Assembly (NCBI GenBank): GCA_942491525.1
Contig: CALOBW010000012.1
Location: 1-64,000 of the forward strand
Source of the DNA: CAYWBU01 sp942491525
GTDB taxonomy: Bacteria > Desulfobacterota > Desulfomonilia > UBA1062
Length of the DNA stretch: 64,000 nt
Direction of reading: 5' to 3'
The position numbers and the translations under genes were made by a program. The notes below the pieces were generated by a model. That model saw only the letters and a program-made list of their open reading frames with translations. It was not told where the DNA came from and made no database searches. Below, one piece after another: positions 46,076-59,096 of the stretch (the stretch's first letter is position 1; every line of letters begins with the position of its first letter).

Positions 46076-47287
46076 ATGAAATGGGCAATTCAGAAAATAT
46101 CATATCGTTGCGTACATCACTTCATGAAGGTGGTGGCCGCCTTTACGCCGCTGCCAACCCCCAAGCTTTTCACCGGCCCCGGGGTGGTCGGCAAGATTCC
46201 GGCAATCATCAAGCAGTCAGATATCGATAATGTGCTGGTGGTGACCGATGCCGGCCTGATGGAGCTGGGACTGGTCAACGGGCTGCTGGATGAGCTCAAG
46301 AGTGCCGGCATCAACTATACGGTCTTTGCCGATGTTGAACCCAATCCGACCATCCAGGTGGTGGAGGCCGGGCTCGAGGTCTATAACGCCAACAACTGCC
46401 AGGGCATCATCATCTTCGGCGGCGGCTCCCCCATGGACTGCGCCAAGATCATTGCCGCCAGATCGGCCAGGCCCGGCAAGCAGATCCGCGAGATGCGCGG
46501 CATGTTCAGGATCAGGCGCCTGTTGCCGCCGCTCTTTGCCGTGCCCACCACCGCCGGCACCGGTTCCGAGGTCTCCATGGGCGCCGTCATCACCGACAGC
46601 GAGTCCCATGAGAAGTTTGCCATCATCGACATGTCGCTGGTGCCCAAATATGCCTTCCTGGACTCCGAGCTCACCAGGGGCCTGCCGCCCATGATCACGG
46701 CCACCACCGGCATGGATGCCCTGACCCATGCGGTCGAGGCCTACATCGGCCTCAACGACACCCAGCTGGTCAAGAACTATGCCGAGAAGTCCACCCGCCT
46801 GATCTTTGAAAACATCGAGAAGGCCTACCAGGACGGCACCGACCTTGAGGCCCGCGAGGCCATGGCCGTGGCCGCCGCCTATGCCGGCGCCGCCCTGACC
46901 AGGGCCAATATGGGCTACGTGCACGCCATCGCCCACAGCATCGGCGGGCTCTACGGCGTGCCCCACGGCCTGGCCAACTCCATTATCCTGCCCTATGTGC
47001 TGGATGTTTCAAGATCCAGTTGTGAGGCCAAGCTGGCCCGGCTGGCGATTGAGGTCGGGCTCGGCCATCTGGGTGAAGATGACCGGGAGCTCTCGATCCG
47101 CTTCATTGATCGCCTTAAGGAGATGAATCGTAATATGAATATTCCCACCGTGATTGAGGAGCTCAAGGCTGAGGATATTCCGCTGATTGCCGAGCGGGCC
47201 TTCAATGAGGGCAACCCGATCTATCCGGTGCCGCTGATTCTGGACCGGAAGGGACTTGAAGCGCTGATCCGCAAGATGCTGCCCTGA
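46076..47287 (+). CDS. Iron-containing alcohol dehydrogenase
   Basis: Group III dehydrogenase of 403 aa, NAD(P)-dependent and cytoplasmic. The N-terminal nucleotide domain has PKLFTGPGVVGKIP, FGGGSPMDCAK and VPTTAGTGSEVSMGAVIT. The helical metal domain has TGMDALTHAVEAYIG and HAIAHSIGGLYGVPHGLANSI, with the expected Asp/His ligand set. About 25 extra N-terminal residues precede the usual family start. Substrate (ethanol, butanol or other) is unknown. The ribosome site AAGGAG lies somewhat far upstream. It is a single gene. Confidence 0.92.
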   Translation: MKWAIQKISYRCVHHFMKVVAAFTPLPTPKLFTGPGVVGKIPAIIKQSDIDNVLVVTDAGLMELGLVNGLLDELKSAGINYTVFADVEPNPTIQVVEAGLEVYNANNCQGIIIFGGGSPMDCAKIIAARSARPGKQIREMRGMFRIRRLLPPLFAVPTTAGTGSEVSMGAVITDSESHEKFAIIDMSLVPKYAFLDSELTRGLPPMITATTGMDALTHAVEAYIGLNDTQLVKNYAEKSTRLIFENIEKAYQDGTDLEAREAMAVAAAYAGAALTRANMGYVHAIAHSIGGLYGVPHGLANSIILPYVLDVSRSSCEAKLARLAIEVGLGHLGEDDRELSIRFIDRLKEMNRNMNIPTVIEELKAEDIPLIAERAFNEGNPIYPVPLILDRKGLEALIRKMLP

Positions 47288-47392
47288 ATCCGGGCCGTAG
47301 CCGTTATTCGGCGGCTAACGGCTTATTTGCCGCCATCGCCAGCAGCCAGACGGCCGCCTCCCAACTGCGGAAAACGGGGGGTGGGATGGGGG

Positions 47393-47653
47393 TTACGGTT
47401 GCAATGAACATGTTTTCAAAGTTGTGACAGATGCTGTTTTAAATTTTTCCACAAAGTCCTTAATCTCCCATGCGTTAATCCGGGGGAAGGTTACATCACT
47501 GTGATCGGCGATGATTATGGCAATCTCATCTGCCTTAACATCGTCATTAAACATCCGGTCTAGCGAATCGATAACATCGTCGGCGACCAATACGCCATAA
47601 TATCTAAGATAGACCGTTTGACTCTTCTCCTGATATGACATTTCATATGACAT
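47393..47653 (-). CDS. Small protein of unknown function, possibly truncated
   Basis: Protein of 86 aa starting MSYEMSYQEKSQTVYLRYYG, with GGAG before the ATG at 47653. The pattern of strand, helix and strand (VDDVIDSLDRMF-type helix, then EIAIIIADHSDV) recalls STAS/SpoIIAA-like folds, which usually run 110-130 residues. The last ten residues (TTLKTCSLQP) do not continue that fold, so the 3' end may be lost. No domain name can be assigned with confidence. Confidence 0.45.
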   Translation of the reverse strand: MSYEMSYQEKSQTVYLRYYGVLVADDVIDSLDRMFNDDVKADEIAIIIADHSDVTFPRINAWEIKDFVEKFKTASVTTLKTCSLQP

Positions 47654-47727
47654 GCTGCTCTCCTGGTGTATTAATTTGCACCGATGGTGTATCATTTATA
47701 TGGTTGATAATAAAGATTAATATTTTC

Positions 47728-47752
47728 AGCTGGTTAACATAGTTAACCAGCT
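47728..47752. terminator. Hairpin downstream of the sugar ABC transporter operon
   Basis: A perfect 11-bp stem, AGCTGGTTAAC with GTTAACCAGCT around ATA (47728-47752), lies 3 bp past the permease stop (minus strand). The sequence after it on that strand is AT-rich but has no uninterrupted T-run. Confidence 0.6.
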
Positions 47753-47755
47753 CTC

Positions 47756-50415
<2,660 letters not shown>

Positions 50416-50420
50416 GACCG

Positions 50421-51455
50421 CTACTCGCCGTAGACCTGCGCCTTGCTGTAGAAATTCTCGGCTATGATGGTGCTGTCGAGATTGTCCCGGTTAATCAGCA
50501 CAACCGGGGTGACGATGGTGGGCACGTCAACGTAGCCGTTGTTGATGGTCTTATCCACCGCCACGACCGCGGCCGGCGCTTTATCGGGGTTCTGGGCCAG
50601 TTTGACCGCGATCTCGGCCGAGCGCTGGGCCAGGGGCTTGATCTTCTTCCAGATCTCAACCGACTGCTTGCCCTGGGCCACAAACTGGATGTTGACCAGG
50701 TCGGCATCCGAGCCGGCCACAAAGACCTTGTCGGTGTCGGCCAGCCCCTGGGCATCCAGGGCCGCGATCACGCCGCGGGCCATGCCTGAGTTGTTGCAGA
50801 TAAAGGCGTCAACCCTGTTCTGATACTTGGTGAGCACATTTTCGGCCGTGGCCATGGCCTTGTCGGTCGACCAGCCCTCATGCGACTGTTCGGCCACCAG
50901 CGTAAGGCCCGGATTGGCGTTGATGATCTCGAGGGCGCCGCTGCTCATGGCGATGGCGTTGGAGTCGCCGGGCTGGCCCATGATCAGGGCCACATTGCCC
51001 TCAACCTGGCCCTTGTGCTGCTTGAGCCAGTGCACCATGGCCTCGCCCTGCAGCTTGCCCACGGCCCAGCTGTCCTGCATGACCATCAGATCCAGGGGCC
51101 CGTTGACCAGCATGGAGTCGTAACCGATGACCCTGACCCCCTCCTGGTTGGCCATGCGCACCATGTTGCCGGCCGTGCCGGTGTTGACCGGCTGCAGCAC
51201 GATCGTCTTGACGCCCTTGGCCAGCATGTTCTCAAATTTGGAGAGCTGGGTGCGCTCATCATTGTTGGCCGAATCGAAGACCACCTCGGCGCCCATGGCC
51301 TCAGCCGTCTCGATGAAGGTGGCCTTGTCGCGCTGATAGCGCTCCTCCTGCATGGTCTTCAAGAGAAAGCCGACCTTCAAGGTGTGGGGCTCTTCCTTTT
51401 TCTCGGCGCAACCCATGACGGCCAGCACCAGCATCACTGCTATCAGCTTATTCAT
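50421..51455 (-). CDS. xylF: Sugar ABC transporter substrate-binding lipoprotein, XylF-like
   Basis: Periplasmic binding protein of 344 aa. A short signal ends in a lipobox (VMGC, Cys 16), so it is membrane-anchored, which is less usual for XylF in Gram-negatives. The mature part has KVGFLLKTMQEERYQRDKATF, FDSANNDERTQLSKFENML, VIGYDSMLVNGPLDLMV and FICNNSGMARGVIAAL, matching the XylF/ribose-binding fold. It is the first gene of the transporter operon; no regulator or kinase gene accompanies it. Confidence 0.87.
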   Translation of the reverse strand: MNKLIAVMLVLAVMGCAEKKEEPHTLKVGFLLKTMQEERYQRDKATFIETAEAMGAEVVFDSANNDERTQLSKFENMLAKGVKTIVLQPVNTGTAGNMVRMANQEGVRVIGYDSMLVNGPLDLMVMQDSWAVGKLQGEAMVHWLKQHKGQVEGNVALIMGQPGDSNAIAMSSGALEIINANPGLTLVAEQSHEGWSTDKAMATAENVLTKYQNRVDAFICNNSGMARGVIAALDAQGLADTDKVFVAGSDADLVNIQFVAQGKQSVEIWKKIKPLAQRSAEIAVKLAQNPDKAPAAVVAVDKTINNGYVDVPTIVTPVVLINRDNLDSTIIAENFYSKAQVYGE

Positions 51456-51492
51456 TGATCCCTCCTCAAATGATTATTTAAGGCTAAATTAA

Positions 51493-51510
51493 CGCCCGGC
51501 CGGCCGGGCG
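51493..51510. terminator. 18-bp perfect palindrome between the PHP gene and xylF
   Basis: CGCCCGGCCGGCCGGGCG (51493-51510) is its own reverse complement and can fold as a 7-bp stem with a CCGG loop. On the minus strand it is followed by TTAATTTAG. It lies 30 bp past the stop of the PHP-domain gene and 38 bp before xylF, so a terminator is the simplest reading. Confidence 0.55.
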
Positions 51511-51539
51511 CAAGATTAACCAATCATTTTGGAAGGTTG

Positions 51540-52769
51540 TTAATCATAACCCACATAGATCGGGTTGCTCATGGCCAGCAGGCGGCCGTGCATGATCAGC
51601 CAGAGGGCGAAGACATCGGGCTTGCCCATGACCTCGGCCCGGTAGTAGGTGTGCATATCGCTCTCCGCCACATCGCTGAAATGTATGGCCTGCTCGCCGC
51701 CCTTGACCATCCAGACACGGTGCAGCATAGAGTTTCTGAAGACGCCCACTAGATAGTAGTCGCGGCTGTAGAACCACTTCAAAAGATCCTTGATGTTGAT
51801 CTGGCCGCTCTCAAGTTGCATAACGGTTTCTTCGTCGATCTCGCGGGTCCAGCCCTTTTTGAGCTTCTGCTTGGCCCGGCTGTCATCAAGCCTGATGGTG
51901 AAGTCCAGGCGCTTACCCTTGGCGTCAGCCAGGTTGTCGCCCATCATGGCCTCTTGACCGTCCTCGGTCTTTGCGCTGAAGTCGAGGCGCAATGAGTTGG
52001 GGGCGTAGCTCAGCGAGACGCGCCCGGCCTGCATGGCCTCTATAATCGACTTGGCATTGGGTTGCTCGACATAGACCCAGGTGGTTGGGTTGCCGTGCGA
52101 GAAGAGCTCCGACTGGAAGCCGACCACCTCATGGGTGTCGCTGCCACCGATGCCCGGGATGCGACGGCCGTTCAAGAGGAACCAGTCCCAGAAGAAGTGG
52201 GTGGCCCAGCCGTTCATGTTGGGTAGGCGGTACATGGCGTTCCAGACCTCGATTGTATCGACCTCGGCGGCCACATCCAGCTCCCAGGGACAGCAGAAGA
52301 TGGCCGTCGGGTGATTGATGGAGAAGTGGGCATCTTGGGCCTTGGCAGCCTCGGCAGCCCAGGCTCCGTCTTCAGCAACGTGCGCATCCCAGAGTTCGGT
52401 GTAATCAAACTTTGTATGTTTGAAAACATTGGCGTGGCCCTTGCCGGTGGTCCACTCGATACCGTAGATATTGATCAGGCCATCACCATACTTGTCCACA
52501 TCAGCCCAGTGGGACGGATGGCCCAGCTTCTCACCGTCGCCGGCTTTAACCATCTCTTTGTGCATGTTGCCGTCATGGTCGGTCAGGGCGAAGAAATCGA
52601 GTTCGCGTTTCTTAGCACTCTCCAGTACAACCTCCACCGAGCTGTCACCGTCGCTGTGCAGTGAGTGGGAATGCAGGTCGCCGCGCAGCCACTCGCCGGC
52701 CCCGGCTCCCTGGATGCCGATCAGACAGAACACCATCACCAGAAAAAGTTGTTTGATAGACTTAGACAT
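51540..52769 (-). CDS. Exported PHP-domain metallohydrolase (CehA/McbA type)
   Basis: Protein of 409 aa with a Sec signal peptide (KQLFLVMVFCLIGIQGAGAG), so probably periplasmic. The PHP metal-binding fold is seen in RGDLHSHSLHSDGD (D31, H33, H35), FFALTDHDGNMH, and the later SINHPTAIF and GGSDTHEV segments. CehA/McbA-type proteins are often annotated as phosphoesterases. A C-terminal beta-rich domain of about 130 residues follows. The substrate is unknown. The ribosome site GGAGG lies 7-8 bases before the ATG. Confidence 0.82.
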   Translation of the reverse strand: MSKSIKQLFLVMVFCLIGIQGAGAGEWLRGDLHSHSLHSDGDSSVEVVLESAKKRELDFFALTDHDGNMHKEMVKAGDGEKLGHPSHWADVDKYGDGLINIYGIEWTTGKGHANVFKHTKFDYTELWDAHVAEDGAWAAEAAKAQDAHFSINHPTAIFCCPWELDVAAEVDTIEVWNAMYRLPNMNGWATHFFWDWFLLNGRRIPGIGGSDTHEVVGFQSELFSHGNPTTWVYVEQPNAKSIIEAMQAGRVSLSYAPNSLRLDFSAKTEDGQEAMMGDNLADAKGKRLDFTIRLDDSRAKQKLKKGWTREIDEETVMQLESGQINIKDLLKWFYSRDYYLVGVFRNSMLHRVWMVKGGEQAIHFSDVAESDMHTYYRAEVMGKPDVFALWLIMHGRLLAMSNPIYVGYD

Positions 52770-52908
52770 TGTTACCTCCTCATTTTTAATTAACTATCCC
52801 CAAGGCGGGATTGTCAGCAACATAAAGGCCCTTGGTTAAGAGCAAATTTATATTGCATTAATAATGAGGAAAAAATGTCGGGGGACAAGTGTCAAATGTC
52901 GTCAAAGA

Positions 52909-53967
52909 TCACTTGATAAGTTTCTCAATATCGATCCCCATCTCCCTGGCCCTTCGTTTCCAGAGCTTGCGGGCCAGCTGCTGCATGTCGGCCTCCTTGT
53001 CGCCCTCGTCGACGATCTCAATGCCGATCAGGGTCTCGATCAGGTCCTCGAGGGTCAGCAGACCCTCGGTGCCGCCGTACTCATCGACCACCAGCATGAT
53101 CTGGGCATGGCGCTGCATGAACTCTTCAAAGGCCCGGGAGAGGCTGGCCTGCTCCTGGATGACGGGCAGTTCGCGGCCATAGGTCTCAAGCGATGAGTTG
53201 ACGTTGCCGCGGGCCTGGGCCAGCAGCAGATCGCTGCGCAGCACGAATCCGGTGAACTGGTTCTGGTCGCCGTTGTAGATCGGGATGCGCGAGAAGCGCA
53301 CCGAGTCATATTTATGGAAGAACTCCTCGACCCTGAGGTTCTGGGGCAGGGAGAAGATGACCGTGTTGGGGGTCATGACGTCCATGACCCGGGTTTCGCG
53401 CAGCAGCAGCAGGTTTTTGAGAATCTTTGACTCCTGCTCGCCGAGCTGGCCCTCCTGGGCGCTCAGTTCGGCCATGGCGGCAAACTCGTTGCGGTTGAAA
53501 CTTTTGCGGGCCGGCTCGCTGGTCATACCGGCGGTCAGCTTCACCGAGACATAGACAAAGGGGTAGAGCAGGCGCACCAGCCACTTCAGACCGTGGGCGG
53601 TGACCGGCGCCAGAGCACGCCAGTAGTGGGCTCCCAGCGTTTTGGGGATGATTTCGGAGAAGACCAGGATCATGAGGGTCAGGACAGCCGAAAAGATGCC
53701 GACATAGGCGCTGCCGAAAACTTTGGCGGCCTGGGCGCCGGCGCCGGCCGCGCCGACGGTGTGGGCGATGGTGTTGAGGGTCAGGATGGCCGCCAGCGGC
53801 TTGTTGACGTCCTCCTTAAGTTTACGCAGGATCGCGCCCGAGGGCTTGCCGTCCTGCTCCATGGTGGCCACATGGGCCGGGCTGACACTCAGAATAACGG
53901 CCTCGGCCACCGAACACAGAAAAGAGAAGACCAGGGCAACCAGAACATAGGTGATCAGAATCGGCAT
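52909..53967 (-). CDS. CNNM/CBS-domain membrane protein (CorC/HlyC-type)
   Basis: Inner-membrane protein of 352 aa. The N-terminal CNNM (DUF21) domain has four helices: ITYVLVALVFSFLCSVAEA, LAAILTLNTIAHTVGAAGAG, VGIFSAVLTLMILVFSEIIPKTLG, and a later amphipathic one. Two CBS domains follow, around VMDVMTPNTVIFSLP and FEEFMQRHAQIMLVVDEYGGTEGLLTLEDLIE, the latter a diagnostic motif. The C-terminal transporter-associated CorC_HlyC domain is missing, giving a shorter protein than E. coli YfjD. Family members transport or regulate Mg2+ or other divalent cations. Confidence 0.88.
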   Translation of the reverse strand: MPILITYVLVALVFSFLCSVAEAVILSVSPAHVATMEQDGKPSGAILRKLKEDVNKPLAAILTLNTIAHTVGAAGAGAQAAKVFGSAYVGIFSAVLTLMILVFSEIIPKTLGAHYWRALAPVTAHGLKWLVRLLYPFVYVSVKLTAGMTSEPARKSFNRNEFAAMAELSAQEGQLGEQESKILKNLLLLRETRVMDVMTPNTVIFSLPQNLRVEEFFHKYDSVRFSRIPIYNGDQNQFTGFVLRSDLLLAQARGNVNSSLETYGRELPVIQEQASLSRAFEEFMQRHAQIMLVVDEYGGTEGLLTLEDLIETLIGIEIVDEGDKEADMQQLARKLWKRRAREMGIDIEKLIK

Positions 53968-54137
53968 GCAAACTCCATTAGTGGTTTCATGCTATTGCCT
54001 ATAACAAAAAGATCCGGCCACTCAAAGTGCAATTCCTGTCCAGCTGTTTGTGATTGCAATTATTAATCCAGTCCATTAATTAATATAAATCTTTCGCCTT
54101 GGCGATTATTTGAAATTTCAATCATTTAGGAGGAGTT

Positions 54138-55511
54138 ATGCAGCTTAGGATCAACAGGCGTAAATTCATCAAGGGAACCGTGGGGACAGCCGTGATGCTG
54201 CCGGTCTTGAACCGCAAACTGGCTGCCATGGCCGCATCAGATCTGCAGCCGGGGCAGAAATGTCTGCTGCGCTTTGCCCAGATCAGCGACACCCATATCG
54301 GGGACGTGGGGCATCCGGCCCGTGATCAGGCCATCGGCGGCATCTTCTCGTTCTTCTATGAGCGGCCGCAGGATGTCTGGGGGCCGCGCATCCTGGATGC
54401 CACAATCCGGTCGATCAATGAGCGTGATCTGGAGCAGAAGCTTGATTTCTGCATTGCCACCGGCGATCTGATCGACATGTCCATGCGCACGGAGATCGAC
54501 TGGTTTGTCAGAATTGCGGACGGTGATCAGGGGCTGGCAATGAGCGCGCCGATGCTGCCGCTGACGCCTGAGGGCTTTAAAGTTCCCTGGTATGCCTGTC
54601 TGGGCAACCATGACGTGCTGCTCTTCGGTTCCTTCGGCGGCAGCATCGTTGAAAAGATTATCGAAAATGATGTTGAGGAGTACGGGGTTGAGATGATCCG
54701 CACACCCCAGTGGATCGGGCGGGTCAGGGAGTCCGGCAATGAGCTCGGGCTGGACAACCAGAATAGTGCCAATGACGGCTACTACTCATTTGTATCCGGT
54801 GGGAGCGTGCTCAATATTGTGCTCAACACCACCACCGACAACTGGCTGGAGGGGATGTTCGGTGAATTCCAGGCCGAGAACCGGCGCCGCATCGGGCGCA
54901 TCAAGCGCTGGAGCGTCAGCGACGCCATGGCCGAGCGGCGCATCCGCTACGAGTACGGCCGCTGGCTGAAGCGTAAAGGTTTTGCATCGGTGGCCGGTAG
55001 CAAGAGTGATCCGCTGGTATCCATCGGCGACAGCGGCACGCTGGATCAGGCCCAGCATGAGTGGCTGGTGCAGCAGATCGAGGGCAACCCCGACAAGCTG
55101 ATTCTGATCTATTCGCACCATGCATCCTGTAACTTCTCGGAGCTGCACGGCAATCTCAGCGGACCGCAGCTGGATGCCACCCTGTCCCAGTATGACAATG
55201 TAATCGCCCACATCTGCGGCCACAGCCACTGCAACAGGATTGAGACGGTCGGGCAATACTACCGCATCCGCACCAGCTCGCTGATCGAGGCGCCTCAGGA
55301 GTGGCGTGAGATTGAGATCATTCTAAACGGCGACAGCACCGGAATTCTGCGCTGCCGCATGCATCAGCACGGCCTGAGCGAGGCGCTCGAGGTTGCCAGC
55401 AATCACTGGCGGGCCGCCGGTTCGCTGGCCGTCAACTCGGGCAGCGACGATGACCGTGAAGTTGATCTGCCCTTCGTCATTCCGGGGCCGGTGCTGGAAA
55501 ATCTACTGTGA
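54138..55511 (+). CDS. Tat-exported calcineurin-type metallophosphoesterase
   Basis: Protein of 457 aa with a twin-arginine signal (NRRKFIKGTVGTAVMLPVL, Arg 7 and 8), so exported folded, probably with metals inserted in the cytoplasm. Metallophosphoesterase motifs in order: AQISDTHIGDVG, ATGDLIDMSMR, CLGNHDVLLF, IYSHHASCNF and HICGHSHCNRIE. It acts on an unknown phosphoester outside the cytoplasm. GGAGGAG precedes the ATG. It is monocistronic and followed by a strong hairpin shared with a convergent gene. Confidence 0.87.
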   Translation: MQLRINRRKFIKGTVGTAVMLPVLNRKLAAMAASDLQPGQKCLLRFAQISDTHIGDVGHPARDQAIGGIFSFFYERPQDVWGPRILDATIRSINERDLEQKLDFCIATGDLIDMSMRTEIDWFVRIADGDQGLAMSAPMLPLTPEGFKVPWYACLGNHDVLLFGSFGGSIVEKIIENDVEEYGVEMIRTPQWIGRVRESGNELGLDNQNSANDGYYSFVSGGSVLNIVLNTTTDNWLEGMFGEFQAENRRRIGRIKRWSVSDAMAERRIRYEYGRWLKRKGFASVAGSKSDPLVSIGDSGTLDQAQHEWLVQQIEGNPDKLILIYSHHASCNFSELHGNLSGPQLDATLSQYDNVIAHICGHSHCNRIETVGQYYRIRTSSLIEAPQEWREIEIILNGDSTGILRCRMHQHGLSEALEVASNHWRAAGSLAVNSGSDDDREVDLPFVIPGPVLENLL

Positions 55512-55516
55512 GAGGG

Positions 55517-55550
55517 GCGCCTGAGGGGGAAGCTCCTCAGGCGCTCTTTT
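55517..55550 (+). terminator. Terminator after the phosphoesterase gene
   Basis: GCGCCTGAGG pairs with CCTCAGGCGC around an 8-nt loop (55517-55544), then TCTTTT. The stem overlaps the last codons of the convergent acyltransferase gene. Confidence 0.85.
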
Positions 55551-56166
55551 TAATCTTTTTTTTTGAGCTGCGGATCTTGATGGGGCTGACGTTCTGCTGA
55601 AATTTGCCGTGCACGTGCTGGCCCTCATAGAAGTCGGCCAGTTTCTGCATATCGGCATCAATGTCGCCGCTGGGCCAGATCAGGGGGCCGATGCCGGCCC
55701 GTTTGTTCTTGTAGTCAAGATAGGACGGCATGATGGGCACGCCCGCGCCGCAGGCGATGTGGTAGAAGCCCGACTTCCAGCCGTCGGCATAGCCGCGGGT
55801 GCCTTCGGGGGGGATGACCAGGAACATCTCGTCGCGCTTGTTAAACTCATTGACCATGGCATCGACCACATTGTTGTTCTTGGACCGGTCAATGGCGATG
55901 CCGCCCATCCAGCGCATGATGGGGCCGGCCGGGCCTCTGAAGAGGGCATCTTTGCCCATCCAGTAGGACTCAAAACCCAGGATGAAGGCCGTGAAGAGCA
56001 TGTGGGGCATATCCCAGTTGGTGGTGTGGGGGTAGGCGGTGACGATCAGCTTCTTGTCCTTGGGAACTTCGCCGGTCACCTCCCAGCCGAATATCTTCAT
56101 GTAGGCAAATGAGATGCCTTTGAGGATCTTATTCAGAACGGGTGTCGAAAAAAAAGTTCGCTGCAT
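55537..56166 (-). CDS. PlsC-like 1-acylglycerol-3-phosphate acyltransferase
   Basis: Membrane-associated acyltransferase of 209 aa. The catalytic HxxxxD box is HTTNWD. The second family motif is FRGPAGPIMRWMGGIAIDRS, and the substrate-binding segment is VIPPEGTRGYADGWKSGFYHIA, with PIMPSYLDYK last. The sequence fits a lysophosphatidic-acid acyltransferase-like enzyme of phospholipid or lipid-modification pathways. The C-terminus is very basic (KIRSSKKKIKKSA). It stands alone, so the exact acceptor is uncertain. Confidence 0.83.
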   Translation of the reverse strand: MQRTFFSTPVLNKILKGISFAYMKIFGWEVTGEVPKDKKLIVTAYPHTTNWDMPHMLFTAFILGFESYWMGKDALFRGPAGPIMRWMGGIAIDRSKNNNVVDAMVNEFNKRDEMFLVIPPEGTRGYADGWKSGFYHIACGAGVPIMPSYLDYKNKRAGIGPLIWPSGDIDADMQKLADFYEGQHVHGKFQQNVSPIKIRSSKKKIKKSA

Positions 56167-56279
56167 AATTCACTCCTGATATTGATTAAGTGACGATAGC
56201 ATAAGCTGGATTTGCAGTCTGTAAATCTTAAGTAAAAGCACGATAAAATCAAGGGCATGAACGTACGTTAATATGGGAG

Positions 56280-56308
56280 GTCCCGGGGAAACGGCGTTCC
56301 CCCGGGAC
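56280..56308 (-). terminator. Hairpin downstream of htpG
   Basis: GTCCCGGGGAA pairs with TTCCCCCGGGAC with one bulged C and a 6-nt loop (56280-56308), 7 bp past the htpG stop. No T-run follows on the minus strand, so efficiency is uncertain. Confidence 0.55.
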
Positions 56309-56314
56309 TGATGC

Positions 56315-58222
<1,908 letters not shown>

Positions 58223-58370
58223 CTGATATCTCCTCAATTTAATATTGATGTTGAGCTTTTTAGGGCCATCAATTCTGATTTTCAAGAATAATCTTGAAAT
58301 TAATTCATCTGACTTGACTTGCACCCTGCAGCTTCGTAGAGTTCAGCAAATTTTAAAAGAGGAGCCCGGA

Positions 58371-59093
58371 TTGGCAAAATCAAACAAAAAATTCTACGCC
58401 GTGGCAGCGGGCCGCAAACCCGGCATCTATAGCACCTGGTTTGGCGAGGAGGGCGCCGAAGTTCAGATCAAAGGTTTTGAGGGCGCCCGTTTCAAGGGCT
58501 TTGCAACCCGGGCCGAGGCCGAGAAGTGGATGGAAAACCCCGGCGTCTATAAACCGCGCGGCGCCACCAAGCATGCGGTCAAAGCTCCGGTCTCGCTGGA
58601 CGGATATATCCATGTCTATTCGGACGGCGGCGCCCTGGGCAACCCGGGGCCGGGCGGCTACGGCGTGGTTATTGAAAACGGCAGCAAGAGCGCCGAACTT
58701 TCGGGCGGCTACCGCAAGACCACCAATAACCGCATGGAGCTGATGGGCTGCATCATGGCCCTCAGGTATTTTGGCGACAGAACCAAGGTGGCCATCACCA
58801 CCGACAGCAAGTATGTGGTCAACGGCATTATGCTGGGCTGGGCCAAGAAGTGGCAAAAGAACGGCTGGATGCGCACCAAGAGCGATGCGGCCGAAAACTA
58901 CGACCTCTGGCAGGAGCTGCTTGAGCTGACAGCTGAACATGATGTGGTCTTCCAGTGGGTCAAGGGCCATGCCGGCCACGCGCAGAATGAGCGCTGCGAC
59001 GAGCTGGCCAAGGCCGCCGCCGCGGGCCGTGATCAGGATATCGACCAAAACTACGAACAGGGCAAAACCACGATTGTCCAGAAACTATTCTAG
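58371..59093 (+). CDS. rnhA: Ribonuclease HI with N-terminal hybrid-binding domain
   Basis: Enzyme of 240 aa that cuts RNA in RNA-DNA hybrids. The first 50 residues form a caulimovirus-VI/RNase H1 N-terminal domain (KFYAVAAGRKPGIYSTW, FKGFATRAEAEKWM), common in eukaryotic and some bacterial RNase H1. The catalytic part has YSDGGALGNPGPGG, NNRMELMGCIMAL, TTDSKYVVNGI and VKGHAGHAQNERCDELA, giving the D-E-D-D set. The start is a TTG at 58371 with GAGGAG upstream, since no ATG fits the domain boundary. The ABC-F gene starts 4 bp after the stop. Confidence 0.93.
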   Translation: MAKSNKKFYAVAAGRKPGIYSTWFGEEGAEVQIKGFEGARFKGFATRAEAEKWMENPGVYKPRGATKHAVKAPVSLDGYIHVYSDGGALGNPGPGGYGVVIENGSKSAELSGGYRKTTNNRMELMGCIMALRYFGDRTKVAITTDSKYVVNGIMLGWAKKWQKNGWMRTKSDAAENYDLWQELLELTAEHDVVFQWVKGHAGHAQNERCDELAKAAAAGRDQDIDQNYEQGKTTIVQKLF

Positions 59094-59096
59094 AAT

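Noticed and set aside
58245..58370. Extended N-terminus for RNase HI from an upstream ATG
   Set aside because: The added residues do not belong to the family, would overlap the htpG leader, and a GAGGAG site points to the TTG at 58371.
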